Source of the DNA: PALSA-1006 sp037140475 | GTDB lineage: Bacteria; Pseudomonadota; Gammaproteobacteria; Burkholderiales; Gallionellaceae | DNA length: 64,000 nucleotides | Assembly: GCA_037140475.1 (NCBI GenBank) | Contig: JBAXEJ010000001.1 | Span: forward strand, 79,683 to 143,682 | Reading direction: 5' to 3' | Part shown: positions 8,791-15,840 of the stretch, piece after piece | How positions within the stretch are numbered: the stretch's first letter is position 1 | Layout of the letters: each line of letters begins with the position of its first letter | The notes under the pieces: model-generated | What the model was told of the DNA's origin: nothing | What the model saw: only the letters and a program-made list of their open reading frames with translations | Databases searched by the model: none | Program-made: the position numbers and the translations under genes

Positions 8791-9186
8791 GTGAAATCCA
8801 ACAAAATATATTGGGCAATTGCAATTATTCTAGGCGTAGTTTTTGCTGCACAGCAATTGCAGGCGATGAGCGTTCCTGCGGTTGATGTGAAGGTTGCACA
8901 AAACATGAATAAACAAGGCGCGTTGCTACTAGATGTGCGTGAGCCAGAGGAATACAAAGCGGTGCACGCGGTGAATGCGCAGTTGATTCCATTAGGCCAA
9001 CTTAGCGATCGTTTAAAAGAAATCGAAGCTTACAAAGATAAACCTGTGGTGGTGATATGCCGCTCGGGTAATCGTTCTGCGAGAGCTGTTTCGATGTTGC
9101 AGGAAGCTGGATATACCAATGTGAACAATGTCAGTGGTGGTACCAACGCTTGGGAAAAAGCAGGGCTTGAAACCATTAAGATGTAA
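8791..9186 (+). CDS. Rhodanese-like protein with N-terminal signal/anchor
   Basis: A second single-domain rhodanese, 131 residues, with Cys90 in CRSGNRSAR. Residues 7-20 form a hydrophobic helix (YWAIAIILGVVFAA) followed by a possible cleavage region around LQAMS, so the domain should be exported or membrane-tethered in the periplasm. The start is GTG at 8791, preceded by the purine-rich AGAGAG. It is the partner of the cytosolic rhodanese 13 bp upstream; together they place sulfurtransferase activity on both sides of the inner membrane. The two enzymes share only family-level similarity, so a very recent duplication is unlikely. Confidence 0.9.
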   Translation: MKSNKIYWAIAIILGVVFAAQQLQAMSVPAVDVKVAQNMNKQGALLLDVREPEEYKAVHAVNAQLIPLGQLSDRLKEIEAYKDKPVVVICRSGNRSARAVSMLQEAGYTNVNNVSGGTNAWEKAGLETIKM

Positions 9187-9195
9187 TTTCGCCTT

Positions 9196-10530
9196 CTATT
9201 CGCATAGTTTCAAAACCAACCCTTTCAAGTATGCCCCCTCAGGAAAACTGAGCAACACCGGATGATCCGGTGTTGCATGAAGTTTGTGCACGATCTGTGC
9301 ATTTACCCCGGCATCAAGTGCCGCACCGGCGATAATCTTTTGAAACAACTCGTCGTTGATGCCGCCAGAACAAGAGTAGGTAAAAAGCAAGCCACCTGGG
9401 TTCAGTAATTTAAAGCCGAGCAGATTGATGTCTTTGTAACCACGCGCGGCCTTTTCAGCAAAAGCAGCGGTAGGGGCAAACTTCGGTGGGTCGAGAATAA
9501 TCAAATCAAATTTTCGATTTTGATCGCGCAGTTTGCGCAAAGCTAGAAATACATCGTCACATTGCCATTCGGCGCGTGAGGCATCGAGGTTATTCAAAAC
9601 AATGTTATTTTGAGCGAGCTCCAGTGCTTCTTGTGAGGCGTCAATCGACAGCACTGAAGTTGCCCCGCCGCGGAGTGCATAAAGTGAAAAGCCACCGGTG
9701 TAGCAAAAGCAATTAAGCACGGATTTACCCTCCGCCATCTTGCCCGTTAATTCACGGTTATCGCGCTGATCGAGATAAAAGCCAGTTTTTTGCCCTGCGG
9801 CAACATCAACAGCAAAGCGCAAACCATGTTCATTCACAACGATAGCAGGAGGCAATGCGCCACGTAAAACGCCGTTGCGAACTTCTAACCCCTCAAGGGT
9901 GCGCGAATCAGAATCTGAACGCTCATAAATGCAAGCAGGGTAGCAAAGCGTTTGCAGAACATCGGCGATTGTGTCGCGCCAACGTTCAACGCCTGCGCTG
10001 CTAATTTGCATTACCAAGACATCCATATATTGATCAACCACCAAACCGGGCAAGCCATCTGACTCAGCATGAATGAGACGCATACCATTGCTATCGCGAT
10101 TTAAACCGAGTTTAAAGCGGCTGGTTAAAGCGGCAGAAATACGGCGTTGGAAAAAGTCAGCATCAATGGCTTCTGATGCTTGCCAAGACCATATGCGGGC
10201 GGTGATTTGTGAGGCGGCGTTGAAGGCGGCCCAAGCGACAAAGTTTCCATGCGCATCTTTAATTGCAATGGTGTCGCCATTGTTAGGTGCACCATCGATG
10301 CGTGCAACTGCACCAGAAAATACCCATGGGTGATGGCGCAACAATGATTTCTCACGGCCCTCATGTAGAAAAATAGCTGGCTGAGCAGAGGCTGAGCCAA
10401 CTTCAGCCTTTGCGGAATCGCGTGGGGCAGAAGGTTGCGCTTGAGGGCGCTGGGTACGCTTACGAAAATCACGTCCGCCTTGAGAGCTGCGATGTGGAGT
10501 GGAGTGAGTTTTAGGTTTGGTATTAGTCAT
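9196..10530 (-). CDS. rlmI: 23S rRNA cytosine-C5 methyltransferase, RlmI-like
   Basis: A SAM-dependent methyltransferase of the RlmI (YccW) family, which modifies a cytosine in 23S rRNA. After an N-terminal PUA-like domain (FLHEGREKSLLRHHPWVFSGAV, from about residue 53), the Rossmann domain carries SAM motif NCFCYTGGFSLYAL near 270-285 and catalytic-loop segment LDPPKFAP near 345. The first 50 residues are an unusual low-complexity basic extension rich in Q, S, P, R and T, absent from E. coli RlmI; it may contact RNA or be a start miscall, but no good internal start is evident before the PUA domain. Its ATG overlaps the stop of xerC as ATGA, indicating translational coupling. Confidence 0.9.
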   Translation of the reverse strand: MTNTKPKTHSTPHRSSQGGRDFRKRTQRPQAQPSAPRDSAKAEVGSASAQPAIFLHEGREKSLLRHHPWVFSGAVARIDGAPNNGDTIAIKDAHGNFVAWAAFNAASQITARIWSWQASEAIDADFFQRRISAALTSRFKLGLNRDSNGMRLIHAESDGLPGLVVDQYMDVLVMQISSAGVERWRDTIADVLQTLCYPACIYERSDSDSRTLEGLEVRNGVLRGALPPAIVVNEHGLRFAVDVAAGQKTGFYLDQRDNRELTGKMAEGKSVLNCFCYTGGFSLYALRGGATSVLSIDASQEALELAQNNIVLNNLDASRAEWQCDDVFLALRKLRDQNRKFDLIILDPPKFAPTAAFAEKAARGYKDINLLGFKLLNPGGLLFTYSCSGGINDELFQKIIAGAALDAGVNAQIVHKLHATPDHPVLLSFPEGAYLKGLVLKLCE

Positions 10531-11429
10531 TGTTTCTTCTTGGCGCGAGGATGTGCCCCGTCATAAATTTTTGAGAGATATTGAAAATCGAGGTGGGTAT
10601 AAACCTGCGTGGTTGAAATGCTAGCGTGCCCTAACATCTCTTGCACAGCACGCAGATCGCCGGAAGATTGCAATACATGAGTCGCAAAAGAGTGACGCAA
10701 CAAATGCGGATGTACGCCAGTTGCAATGCCTTGCTTGATTCCCCATTGACGCAAATGTAGCTGTACGGTTCGCGGCGAAATACGCGAGCCTTTTTTACCA
10801 ACAAATAAAGCGGGCTCCTGTGGCTGGGCGAGACTTTCTCGCGCTACAAGCCAAGTCTCAAGTGCAATAATTGCGTGACTTCCTAACGGTACGATTCGTG
10901 TTTTATTTCCTTTGCCGGTTACGCGTACGGAGGCATCTGACAGATCTAGATCAATCGGGTCAAGGCTGACTAATTCTGCCAAACGTAAACCAGAGGAATA
11001 AAGAAGTTCAAACATGGCCTTGTCGCGCAGGTCCCACACGGAATCGGTAGTTAAATTAACTAACCTCACGGCATCATCTGGAGAGAGTGCATGGGGTAAA
11101 GACTTCGGTGCTTTGGGCGCGCGCAAACCCATACAGGGATTCGCTTGGTAGTGGTGATCGCGTATTAAGTAAGTATAAAAACCTCGCCACGCAGAAAGAA
11201 TACGGGCCAAAGAGCGACCACCTAAGCCACCGCTATGAAGTTGGGCAACGAAACGGCGAATATGATGACTTTTGAGATCAGCAAGAGGTGTTGCGGCAGC
11301 GAGGGAGAACAAGCGCCGAATGTCACGCGCATAGTTCTCCGCCGTTAGCGGAGAATAATTGCGCTCGCTATTTAAATAGGCGAGATAACCAGTGAGAAGA
11401 TCAGCGTTTGTAATGCTGACATGAGTCAT
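10527..11429 (-). CDS. xerC: Tyrosine recombinase XerC
   Basis: XerC acts with XerD at dif to resolve chromosome dimers. The 300-residue protein has the N-terminal SAM-like core-binding domain (about 5-95) and the catalytic domain with all six expected residues: R149, K173, H242, R245, H268 and nucleophile Y277 (TTQVYTHLDF). The position after dapF and a DUF484 gene matches the usual xerC locus and favours XerC over XerD. Its stop overlaps the rlmI-like start (ATGA), and the DUF484 gene ends 2 bp before its ATG. It is a housekeeping enzyme, distinct from the broken integrase and the divergent recombinase-like protein in the nearby island. Confidence 0.95.
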   Translation of the reverse strand: MTHVSITNADLLTGYLAYLNSERNYSPLTAENYARDIRRLFSLAAATPLADLKSHHIRRFVAQLHSGGLGGRSLARILSAWRGFYTYLIRDHHYQANPCMGLRAPKAPKSLPHALSPDDAVRLVNLTTDSVWDLRDKAMFELLYSSGLRLAELVSLDPIDLDLSDASVRVTGKGNKTRIVPLGSHAIIALETWLVARESLAQPQEPALFVGKKGSRISPRTVQLHLRQWGIKQGIATGVHPHLLRHSFATHVLQSSGDLRAVQEMLGHASISTTQVYTHLDFQYLSKIYDGAHPRAKKKQ

Positions 11430-11431
11430 TT

Positions 11432-12052
11432 CTAAAGATGTTGACGCAAAGAAGCACTAACAAAATCCGAAATACGCTGCAAAATCACGGTGCCCATCTC
11501 GGGATAGAAGCGTTGCTCGTCTTCACTCGCAATAATTAGCATGCCAATCGTTTGATTGCCGCCACGTAAGGGCATGTAGGCGAATGAGCGCAAGTGAGTG
11601 CCCATTTCACCGAACCATGTTGCGGTGTCCAACACCGCTTGGTGTCCGCATACAGGTTTGATGTTTTGATCAGCAAAGGCAAGTATCTCAACGCTAGGAG
11701 GATGCTCTTTCCACAAATGAATCGCCGCGTGAGGGACTGAAAAAATATCGCGCAAGTTGCGCAAGGTTACGCTTTGCAGCGTTTGTAAATCGTGAGCGTT
11801 AAATAAAGCTAAGGTGAATTGATGAAGCTTTTCTTGAAGCCCATCATTTTCTTTGGCGTACTCAATCAACTCGTGCAGTTTCTTTTCGAGTTCTTTGACA
11901 CGCTCGCGCAGCGTGAGCATTTGTCTCTCGCTGAGAGAAATTGTGCGACCACCGTAGGGATGCGGAATCGCGACTTCAGACAACATTTGTGCATAAGTTT
12001 CAAAAAAATCAGGATTGCTTTGTAAGTAATGTGCGACGTCTTCAGCTTTCAT
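11432..12052 (-). CDS. DUF484 family (GAF-like) protein
   Basis: A 206-residue DUF484 protein, the usual companion between dapF and xerC. It starts MKAEDVAHYLQSNPDFFETY, then has a short coiled coil (about 40-75: LRERVKELEKKLHELIEYAKEN is the core) and a GAF-like domain with the closing pattern ILQRISDFVSASL. Its function is not established; conserved linkage to xerC suggests a link with recombination or cell division, but that is inference. It is 9 bp downstream of dapF and 2 bp upstream of xerC, so it is firmly within this operon. Confidence 0.9.
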   Translation of the reverse strand: MKAEDVAHYLQSNPDFFETYAQMLSEVAIPHPYGGRTISLSERQMLTLRERVKELEKKLHELIEYAKENDGLQEKLHQFTLALFNAHDLQTLQSVTLRNLRDIFSVPHAAIHLWKEHPPSVEILAFADQNIKPVCGHQAVLDTATWFGEMGTHLRSFAYMPLRGGNQTIGMLIIASEDEQRFYPEMGTVILQRISDFVSASLRQHL

Positions 12053-12061
12053 GTTTGCCTT

Positions 12062-12892
12062 TTATAAATTAATTTCACCATCAAATACACTAATTGCCGG
12101 GCCAGTCATTAGAACAGAGCTTTGCCCCCCAGCCCAAGAGATCGTTAAGTTTCCACCACGCGTGGCTACATGCACGGTTTCATCCAACAGACCGCGACGA
12201 ATGCCAGAAACAACAGCGGCACAAGCCCCCGTCCCGCAGGATAGCGTTTCGCCTGCGCCACGCTCAAACACCCGTAGTTTAATGTGGCTACGATCTATGA
12301 TCTGCATAAAACCAGCATTCACGCGCTTGGGAAAACGCGGATGATTTTCAATCAGCGGCCCCTGTGTGCTAATGGGCGCAGTGTCCACATCGGCAACGAT
12401 TTGTACGGCGTGGGGATTGCCCATCGACACGGCACCAATCTCAATCATCGTGCCATTGATCTCAAGCAGTTGTGCAGGCGCGTCACTATCGCTATCAAAG
12501 GGGATACGAGCGGGCTCAATAACTGGGGCACTCATATCAACAGTAACGCGGCCATCATCTGCCAAACGAGGAGAGATTAAACCGCTTTTAGTTTCAACAA
12601 CGATGGAGCGTTTTGAGGTGAGTTTTTTTTCATGAACGAAGCGAACAAAGCAACGTGCACCGTTGCCACATTGCTCCACCTCGCCGCCATCAGCATTAAA
12701 AATGCGATAGCGGAAATCTACTGCGGGATTTTGGCATTTTTCGACCAGTAAGATTTGATCGCAACCAATTCCGAAATGACGGTTGGCAATAAAACGTAAC
12801 TGTTCAGGGGTGAGATGTACCTGCTGACGAACGCCATCAATAACGACAAAATCGTTACCCGCGCCATGCATTTTGGTAAATTTAAGTGTCAT
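12062..12892 (-). CDS. dapF: Diaminopimelate epimerase
   Basis: Converts LL- to meso-diaminopimelate for lysine and peptidoglycan synthesis. The 276-residue protein has the family opening MTLKFTKMHGAGNDFVVID and both catalytic cysteines, C75 in EQCGNGARC and C219 in LSCGTGACA, which act as the acid/base pair without a cofactor. It is the first gene of a tightly packed minus-strand operon with DUF484, xerC and the rlmI-like gene. The CoA-binding protein gene upstream is separated by 48 bp, so the operon may begin further up. Confidence 0.97.
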   Translation of the reverse strand: MTLKFTKMHGAGNDFVVIDGVRQQVHLTPEQLRFIANRHFGIGCDQILLVEKCQNPAVDFRYRIFNADGGEVEQCGNGARCFVRFVHEKKLTSKRSIVVETKSGLISPRLADDGRVTVDMSAPVIEPARIPFDSDSDAPAQLLEINGTMIEIGAVSMGNPHAVQIVADVDTAPISTQGPLIENHPRFPKRVNAGFMQIIDRSHIKLRVFERGAGETLSCGTGACAAVVSGIRRGLLDETVHVATRGGNLTISWAGGQSSVLMTGPAISVFDGEINL

Positions 12893-12940
12893 CTCAAATT
12901 GAAGGTGATGAAAATCGTCGGCGATTATACGTTCAACTGT

Positions 12941-13378
12941 TCAAGGGCGGCACAACTGCGTGTAATCACGGAAAACACAGCGATCCATAACCACAGTTAT
13001 GCCGGCCTGCTGCGCGCGCAAAGCAGCCGCTTCGTGTATTACACCATCTTGTAACCATAGATTCTTAATGCCGAGCTTAATGCAACTTTCTACAATTTCC
13101 GGCACATGCTCAGAGGCGCGAAACACGTCAACCAAATCAGGTAATTCGGGCAGGCTATCGAGGTCAGCAAAAGCTCGTTCTCCCAACACCTCAGAAACGA
13201 GAGGACGTACGGGAATAATACGATAGCCAAAGGCCTGCATTGCTTTGGCCACTTGGAAGCTTGGGCGTGCTGCTTGCGGCGACAGGCCGACAACTGCGAT
13301 GGTGCGAACTCGCTGCAGGAGCTGGCAAATATTGTCGGAAGCGGGGTTGGCAAATTTCATATTGGCAAAAGATAGCAT
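12941..13378 (-). CDS. CoA-binding domain protein (YccU-like)
   Basis: A small Rossmann-fold CoA-binding protein of the YccU type, 145 residues from ATG 13378, or 139 from the ATG at 13360 (MKFANPASD). The pattern TIAVVGLSPQAARPSFQVAK is the nucleotide-binding loop; GIKNLWLQDGVIHEAA and a late VVMDRCVFRDY segment are typical. The family's metabolic role is unclear; related domains occur in acyl-CoA synthetases and Rex-like regulators. It is cytosolic and lies just before the tRNA-Arg gene that hosts the integrated element, so it marks the left chromosomal flank. Confidence 0.9.
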   Translation of the reverse strand: MLSFANMKFANPASDNICQLLQRVRTIAVVGLSPQAARPSFQVAKAMQAFGYRIIPVRPLVSEVLGERAFADLDSLPELPDLVDVFRASEHVPEIVESCIKLGIKNLWLQDGVIHEAAALRAQQAGITVVMDRCVFRDYTQLCRP

Positions 13379-13435
13379 TTTTCACAGGGGGCAGCGAAGC
13401 GATCCACAAAAAAAGCTATACTGCGCGCCGTTTAT

Positions 13436-13479
13436 GCGCCCGTAGCTCAGCTGGATAGAGTACAGCCCTCCGAAGGCTG
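13436..13479 (+). pseudogene. 5' half of host tRNA-Arg(CCG), split by integration
   Basis: This stretch has an acceptor 5' strand GCGCCCG (13436-13442), a D-arm and a full anticodon stem-loop with CCG, then stops looking like a tRNA. The missing variable region, T-arm and acceptor 3' strand CGGGCGC are found 5.1 kb away at 18558-18588 and pair perfectly with this half. A promoter-like TATACT lies just upstream (about 13417). The gene can no longer form a tRNA. Confidence 0.9.
13463..13479 (+). repeat. attL core of integrated element (17 bp)
   Basis: CAGCCCTCCGAAGGCTG, the tRNA anticodon stem-loop, occurs here, at 18541-18557 (attR) and inside the intact tRNA at 13577-13593. The outer two copies bound the element, so the exchange point is in the anticodon arm rather than the usual T-arm or 3' end. 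Confidence 0.85.
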
Positions 13480-13481
13480 TA

Positions 13482-13510
13482 GTCATTTTAAAATCGTGAG
13501 TTAAAATGAC
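13482..13510 (+). repeat. Inverted repeat at left element end
   Basis: GTCATTTTAA (13482-13491) and TTAAAATGAC (13501-13510) are perfect 10-bp inverted arms around a 9-bp loop, starting 3 bp inside attL. It could be a recombinase binding site or a weak transcription stop between the broken and the intact tRNA. Confidence 0.75.
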
Positions 13511-13549
13511 CATAGCTTCACTTTGTATTTTTGTGACCATATCACATAT

Positions 13550-13626
13550 ACGCTCGTAGCTCATTTGGATAGAGTGCAGCCCTCCGAAGGCTGAGGTGGT
13601 GGGTTCGAATCCCGCCGAGCGTACCA
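13550..13626 (+). tRNA. tRNA-Arg(CCG), complete, carried inside the element
   Basis: A full 77-nt cloverleaf including encoded CCA. The acceptor stem ACGCTCG/CGAGCGT pairs perfectly; the D-stem uses GCTC/GAGT; the anticodon stem-loop spans 13577-13593 with CCG at 13584-13586; the variable region is AGGTG; the T-loop TTCGAAT (13604-13610) has a GTGGG/CCCGC stem. It reads CGG codons. Its acceptor stem differs from the disrupted host gene (GCGCCCG), so it is not a rejoined copy of that gene. It lies downstream of the host tRNA promoter and could be expressed from it. By inference it replaces the function lost when the element split the host gene. Confidence 0.92.
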
Positions 13627-13766
13627 AATCAATGAGTTAGCGTGATTTTATGCTAACTAAAATTTTCAAAATTGAAACTCGTTTCCCCAAACTTTTCTTT
13701 TCCGAGTGATGCTTCCTTTGACCTGTACTCAGGTGAGCTGTGGTCAATCAAAAACATGGGAATATC

Positions 13767-13808
13767 TTGGTGACTTTTTGGTGACTAAATGGTGACCGTT
13801 TGGTGACT
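13767..13808 (+). repeat. Four direct repeats with exact 11-bp period (probable integrase arm sites)
   Basis: TTGGTGACT or close variants begin at 13767, 13778, 13789 and 13800. The third copy is ATGGTGACC and the other three are identical. A fifth GTGGTGACT lies at 13856-13864. One-turn spacing next to an att site is the usual layout of arm-type sites bound by the N-terminal domain of tyrosine integrases, which is exactly the domain preserved at 14736-15068. Confidence 0.75.
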
Positions 13809-14035
13809 ACGCAAAATTTCAATTTTGGAAATCGCGAGATTATTGACCTCAGCCCGTGGTGACTATTCAACTCGGTGTTGTCGGGCACATAACCCTTCCC
13901 TCGTTTACATTTTTGCCACTCACTCTCGGCGCCTGATTCAACAACAAACTACGAAACCACTTGGTATACGTCGTTGGCTAAATCCAGTCGCCGATGGTTG
14001 TCAGCATAAGAACGGGTTCTACAACCCAAAGTAAA

Positions 14036-14070
14036 ACGGCCTAGCTAATGTAGCTAGGCCGTTCTGTTTT
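14036..14070. terminator. Rho-independent terminator
   Basis: ACGGCCTAGCT (14036-14046) and AGCTAGGCCGT (14052-14062) form a perfect 11-bp stem with a 5-nt loop, followed by TCTGTTTT on the plus strand and preceded by AAAA, so it may work in both directions. It ends minus-strand transcription of the Xre-like gene and isolates the element's genes from the tRNA side. Confidence 0.85.
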
Positions 14071-14147
14071 ATTGCAATCTGTGATTACAAAATTTCACCT
14101 AGGGCAAAATATCTGTTAGGAAAGCGGGCTTATGCGTCTGTGAACGC

Positions 14148-14387
14148 TCATTTAGGTGAGTACGTTTCATCAGGAACGTATTCGATTAAGTCTTCAACTT
14201 TGCAATTAAAGAACTTACAGAGTCGGTCTATATTATCGGTAACGGTGCTATAGCCCCTATGGTTTACGAGCTTGGATAGTGTAACCCTGTTAATACCCGT
14301 CACTTCAGTTAACTCAGTCAAAGTGACTCTATGCCCTTCTTTGAATTGCTTTTCAGCAATTAACTCTTGTAATTTATACCTGATCAT
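14148..14387 (-). CDS. Xre/Cro-type helix-turn-helix repressor
   Basis: A 79-residue DNA-binding protein. The helix-turn-helix is visible as VTLTELTEVTGINRVTLSKL (about 21-40), followed by TDNIDRLCKFFNCKVEDLIEY, the classic tail of the Cro/C1 HTH_26-type family. It starts with ATG at 14387 and diverges from the excisionase-like gene across a 125-bp region rich in GTAAAT/ATTTAC half-sites, so it probably represses both directions and controls excision. A strong terminator follows. Codon use is AT-richer than the flanking chromosome, fitting acquired DNA. Confidence 0.9.
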   Translation of the reverse strand: MIRYKLQELIAEKQFKEGHRVTLTELTEVTGINRVTLSKLVNHRGYSTVTDNIDRLCKFFNCKVEDLIEYVPDETYSPK

Positions 14388-14408
14388 AATGCGCTTATGA
14401 TAACAGAT

Positions 14409-14482
14409 GTAAATTTATATTTGCATTTACCGTGATGTGTGTTAATATATATTTACGTTCGGAAGTAAATTAATTCGAACGT
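14409..14482. promoter_or_regulatory. Operator region between repressor and excisionase-like genes
   Basis: Two inverted pairs of the half-site GTAAAT/ATTTAC are seen: 14409-14414 with 14425-14430, and 14451-14456 with 14465-14470. A separate perfect inverted repeat ACGTTCG/CGAACGT spans 14455-14461 and 14476-14482. The AT-rich TTAATATAT between them resembles -10 elements. Likely operators for the Xre-type protein. Confidence 0.6.
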
Positions 14483-14512
14483 ATTTCATAATTAACTATA
14501 GGAGATTCAAAT

Positions 14513-14743
14513 ATGAACCAAACTTACTTAACAACAGATGCTCTGTCAGCGCGTATCCATTACGACCCACGGACTATTCGTGAGCGACTAAAGGACAGCG
14601 TATTGATTGAAGGAATTCACTATATCCGTCCATTCGGCGGCCGCAAGATTCTGTATATCTGGGAGCATATCGAGCGTGACATGGCGAAGTCAGCCAGTGC
14701 CTTTGCAATCCCAATGGCGAACGGTGAGGTGTGCAATGGCTAG
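14513..14743 (+). CDS. Excisionase-like small DNA-binding protein
   Basis: A 76-residue protein with a winged-helix-like N-terminal half: YLTTDALSARIHYDPRTIRE is a MerR/Xis-type recognition segment, followed by a GIHYIRPFGGRKILYIW strand pair. Small proteins of this type directly before an integrase are usually excisionases or direction factors. The start has a strong RBS (AGGAGA, 7 bp upstream). Its last codons overlap the integrase remnant start at 14736, showing translational coupling typical of xis-int pairs. Since the integrase is truncated, its partner may now be missing. Confident as a gene, moderate for the role. Confidence 0.8.
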   Translation: MNQTYLTTDALSARIHYDPRTIRERLKDSVLIEGIHYIRPFGGRKILYIWEHIERDMAKSASAFAIPMANGEVCNG

Positions 14744-15068
14744 TATTCAGGCGCGCAAAAGAGACAACAGTCTAATCATCGACTTCTATTACAAAGCAAC
14801 ACGCTGCCGCGAACAAACTGCGCTAGAGGACAACGCTGCGAATCGCAAGAAAGTACAAAAAGTGTTGGATCGAATCGAGGCAGAAATTGCCGCAGGGACA
14901 TTCGAGTACAAGAAGTTCTTTCCGGGTAGTAAGCAAGCGGCGAAGTTTGATGTTCAACCAGAAGAGCAAAGCAATCTAGTTGTTCTCAATCCTGCAAATC
15001 AGATCACACCAGCCGTGTTAACAGGCTTGGGTTCATCAGCCCTCATGGGGGTAGGTGGCACTCTTTGA
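14736..15068 (+). pseudogene. Integrase remnant: N-terminal arm-binding domain only
   Basis: The 110-residue product starts MASIQARKRDNSLIIDFYYK and continues RCREQTALEDNAANRKKVQ, with FEYKKFFPGSKQAAKF near 65-80. This is the arm-type DNA-binding domain (DUF3596-like) of phage tyrosine integrases, which normally run to about 380-450 residues. The core-binding and catalytic domains are absent; after about residue 85 the sequence no longer looks like an integrase. The last 26 bp overlap the 3' end of the convergent 262-residue gene, so the break coincides with the edge of that module. It may still bind the 11-bp-spaced arm repeats, but it cannot cut DNA. Confidence 0.85.
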
Positions 15069-15831
15069 GCATCCTAGACTTATCAAGGTCATCAGCAACA
15101 GAATTTTTGCAATGACAAATGACAACAACTTGATCAACGAGAATTGAGTTTTGATCACGACCGGCTGGAGAAAAATAACCATCAAGTGCAAGTGCAAAAC
15201 CCACATGGTTTTGCTGATCATCATTAAAAGTTGCTAGAGATTGTTGCGATTCCTGGCGTGCCAAGGCACTTCGCGGAATTGCGGCGAGCGGAATCGTATT
15301 GGTGCAATGAGCGAAAAGTGGTCCTGGAAGATGAGTTGATAAATATGCGTGCGCGTCAGCGAACAGTTGGTCAATTGCTGATGGCGCTTCTGATGAATAC
15401 AAGTTTTTCAGCGCATCCTCAAGTTTCTCTAAGGTGTCGCTAACGTTTAGCGGTAGGTGAAATGGAGTGCACCATGCACGCTTTGTGAAGGAACTTAGAA
15501 ACCGTCTGTTGATGCGGCGGTCAACACCTTCGAACTCAAGACAAATATTTTCGTGCCACAAATATAAGTGTTCTGCATTTTGCAATGACCCAGTCAAATC
15601 ATGCATGGTGCTAATACCATCAAATGCAATTAAGCACGCTGCGAAACGAGATGATGGCGTATTAAAAATTAAAGACCCATTTGAAAGCTTTGTTTGAAAA
15701 GTTTCGAATCTCGTAGCATTTGCTGAGGCAACATTTAAGGTACGGAAATGTGCCCTGCCAACAAGATCACGCCTAACGCGAAGGGGTGGCTCAGGCTTTA
15801 AGTACGCGTTTGAAATAATTTGGATGTCCAT
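15043..15831 (-). CDS. Unrecognised 262-residue partner of recombinase-like protein
   Basis: I do not recognise this protein. It starts MDIQIISNAYLKPEPPLRVR, is mixed alpha/beta and soluble by eye, and has a central LPGPLFAHCTNTIPLAAIPR segment (about 165-185) that looks like a conserved motif. No transmembrane helix or signal is seen. The start at 15831 has AAGG 7 bp upstream, and it lies only 9 bp after the stop of the 700-residue gene, so the two form an operon and likely work together. Its 3' end overlaps the truncated integrase ORF. It could be a recombination accessory factor or island cargo; the sequence alone does not decide. Confidence 0.8.
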   Translation of the reverse strand: MDIQIISNAYLKPEPPLRVRRDLVGRAHFRTLNVASANATRFETFQTKLSNGSLIFNTPSSRFAACLIAFDGISTMHDLTGSLQNAEHLYLWHENICLEFEGVDRRINRRFLSSFTKRAWCTPFHLPLNVSDTLEKLEDALKNLYSSEAPSAIDQLFADAHAYLSTHLPGPLFAHCTNTIPLAAIPRSALARQESQQSLATFNDDQQNHVGFALALDGYFSPAGRDQNSILVDQVVVICHCKNSVADDLDKSRMLKECHLPP

Positions 15832-15840
15832 GTCTAACCT

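Noticed and set aside
13436..13626. Tandem duplication of one tRNA-Arg gene as the explanation for the two tRNA-like segments
   Set aside because: The acceptor stems differ (GCGCCCG versus ACGCTCG) and the missing half of the first tRNA is found 5 kb away with perfect complementarity, so disruption by an insertion fits better.
13825..14034. A 69-codon plus-strand ORF between the arm repeats and the terminator
   Set aside because: It begins next to the repeat cluster, has no RBS, and its product has no coding character; the region is better explained as attachment and terminator DNA.
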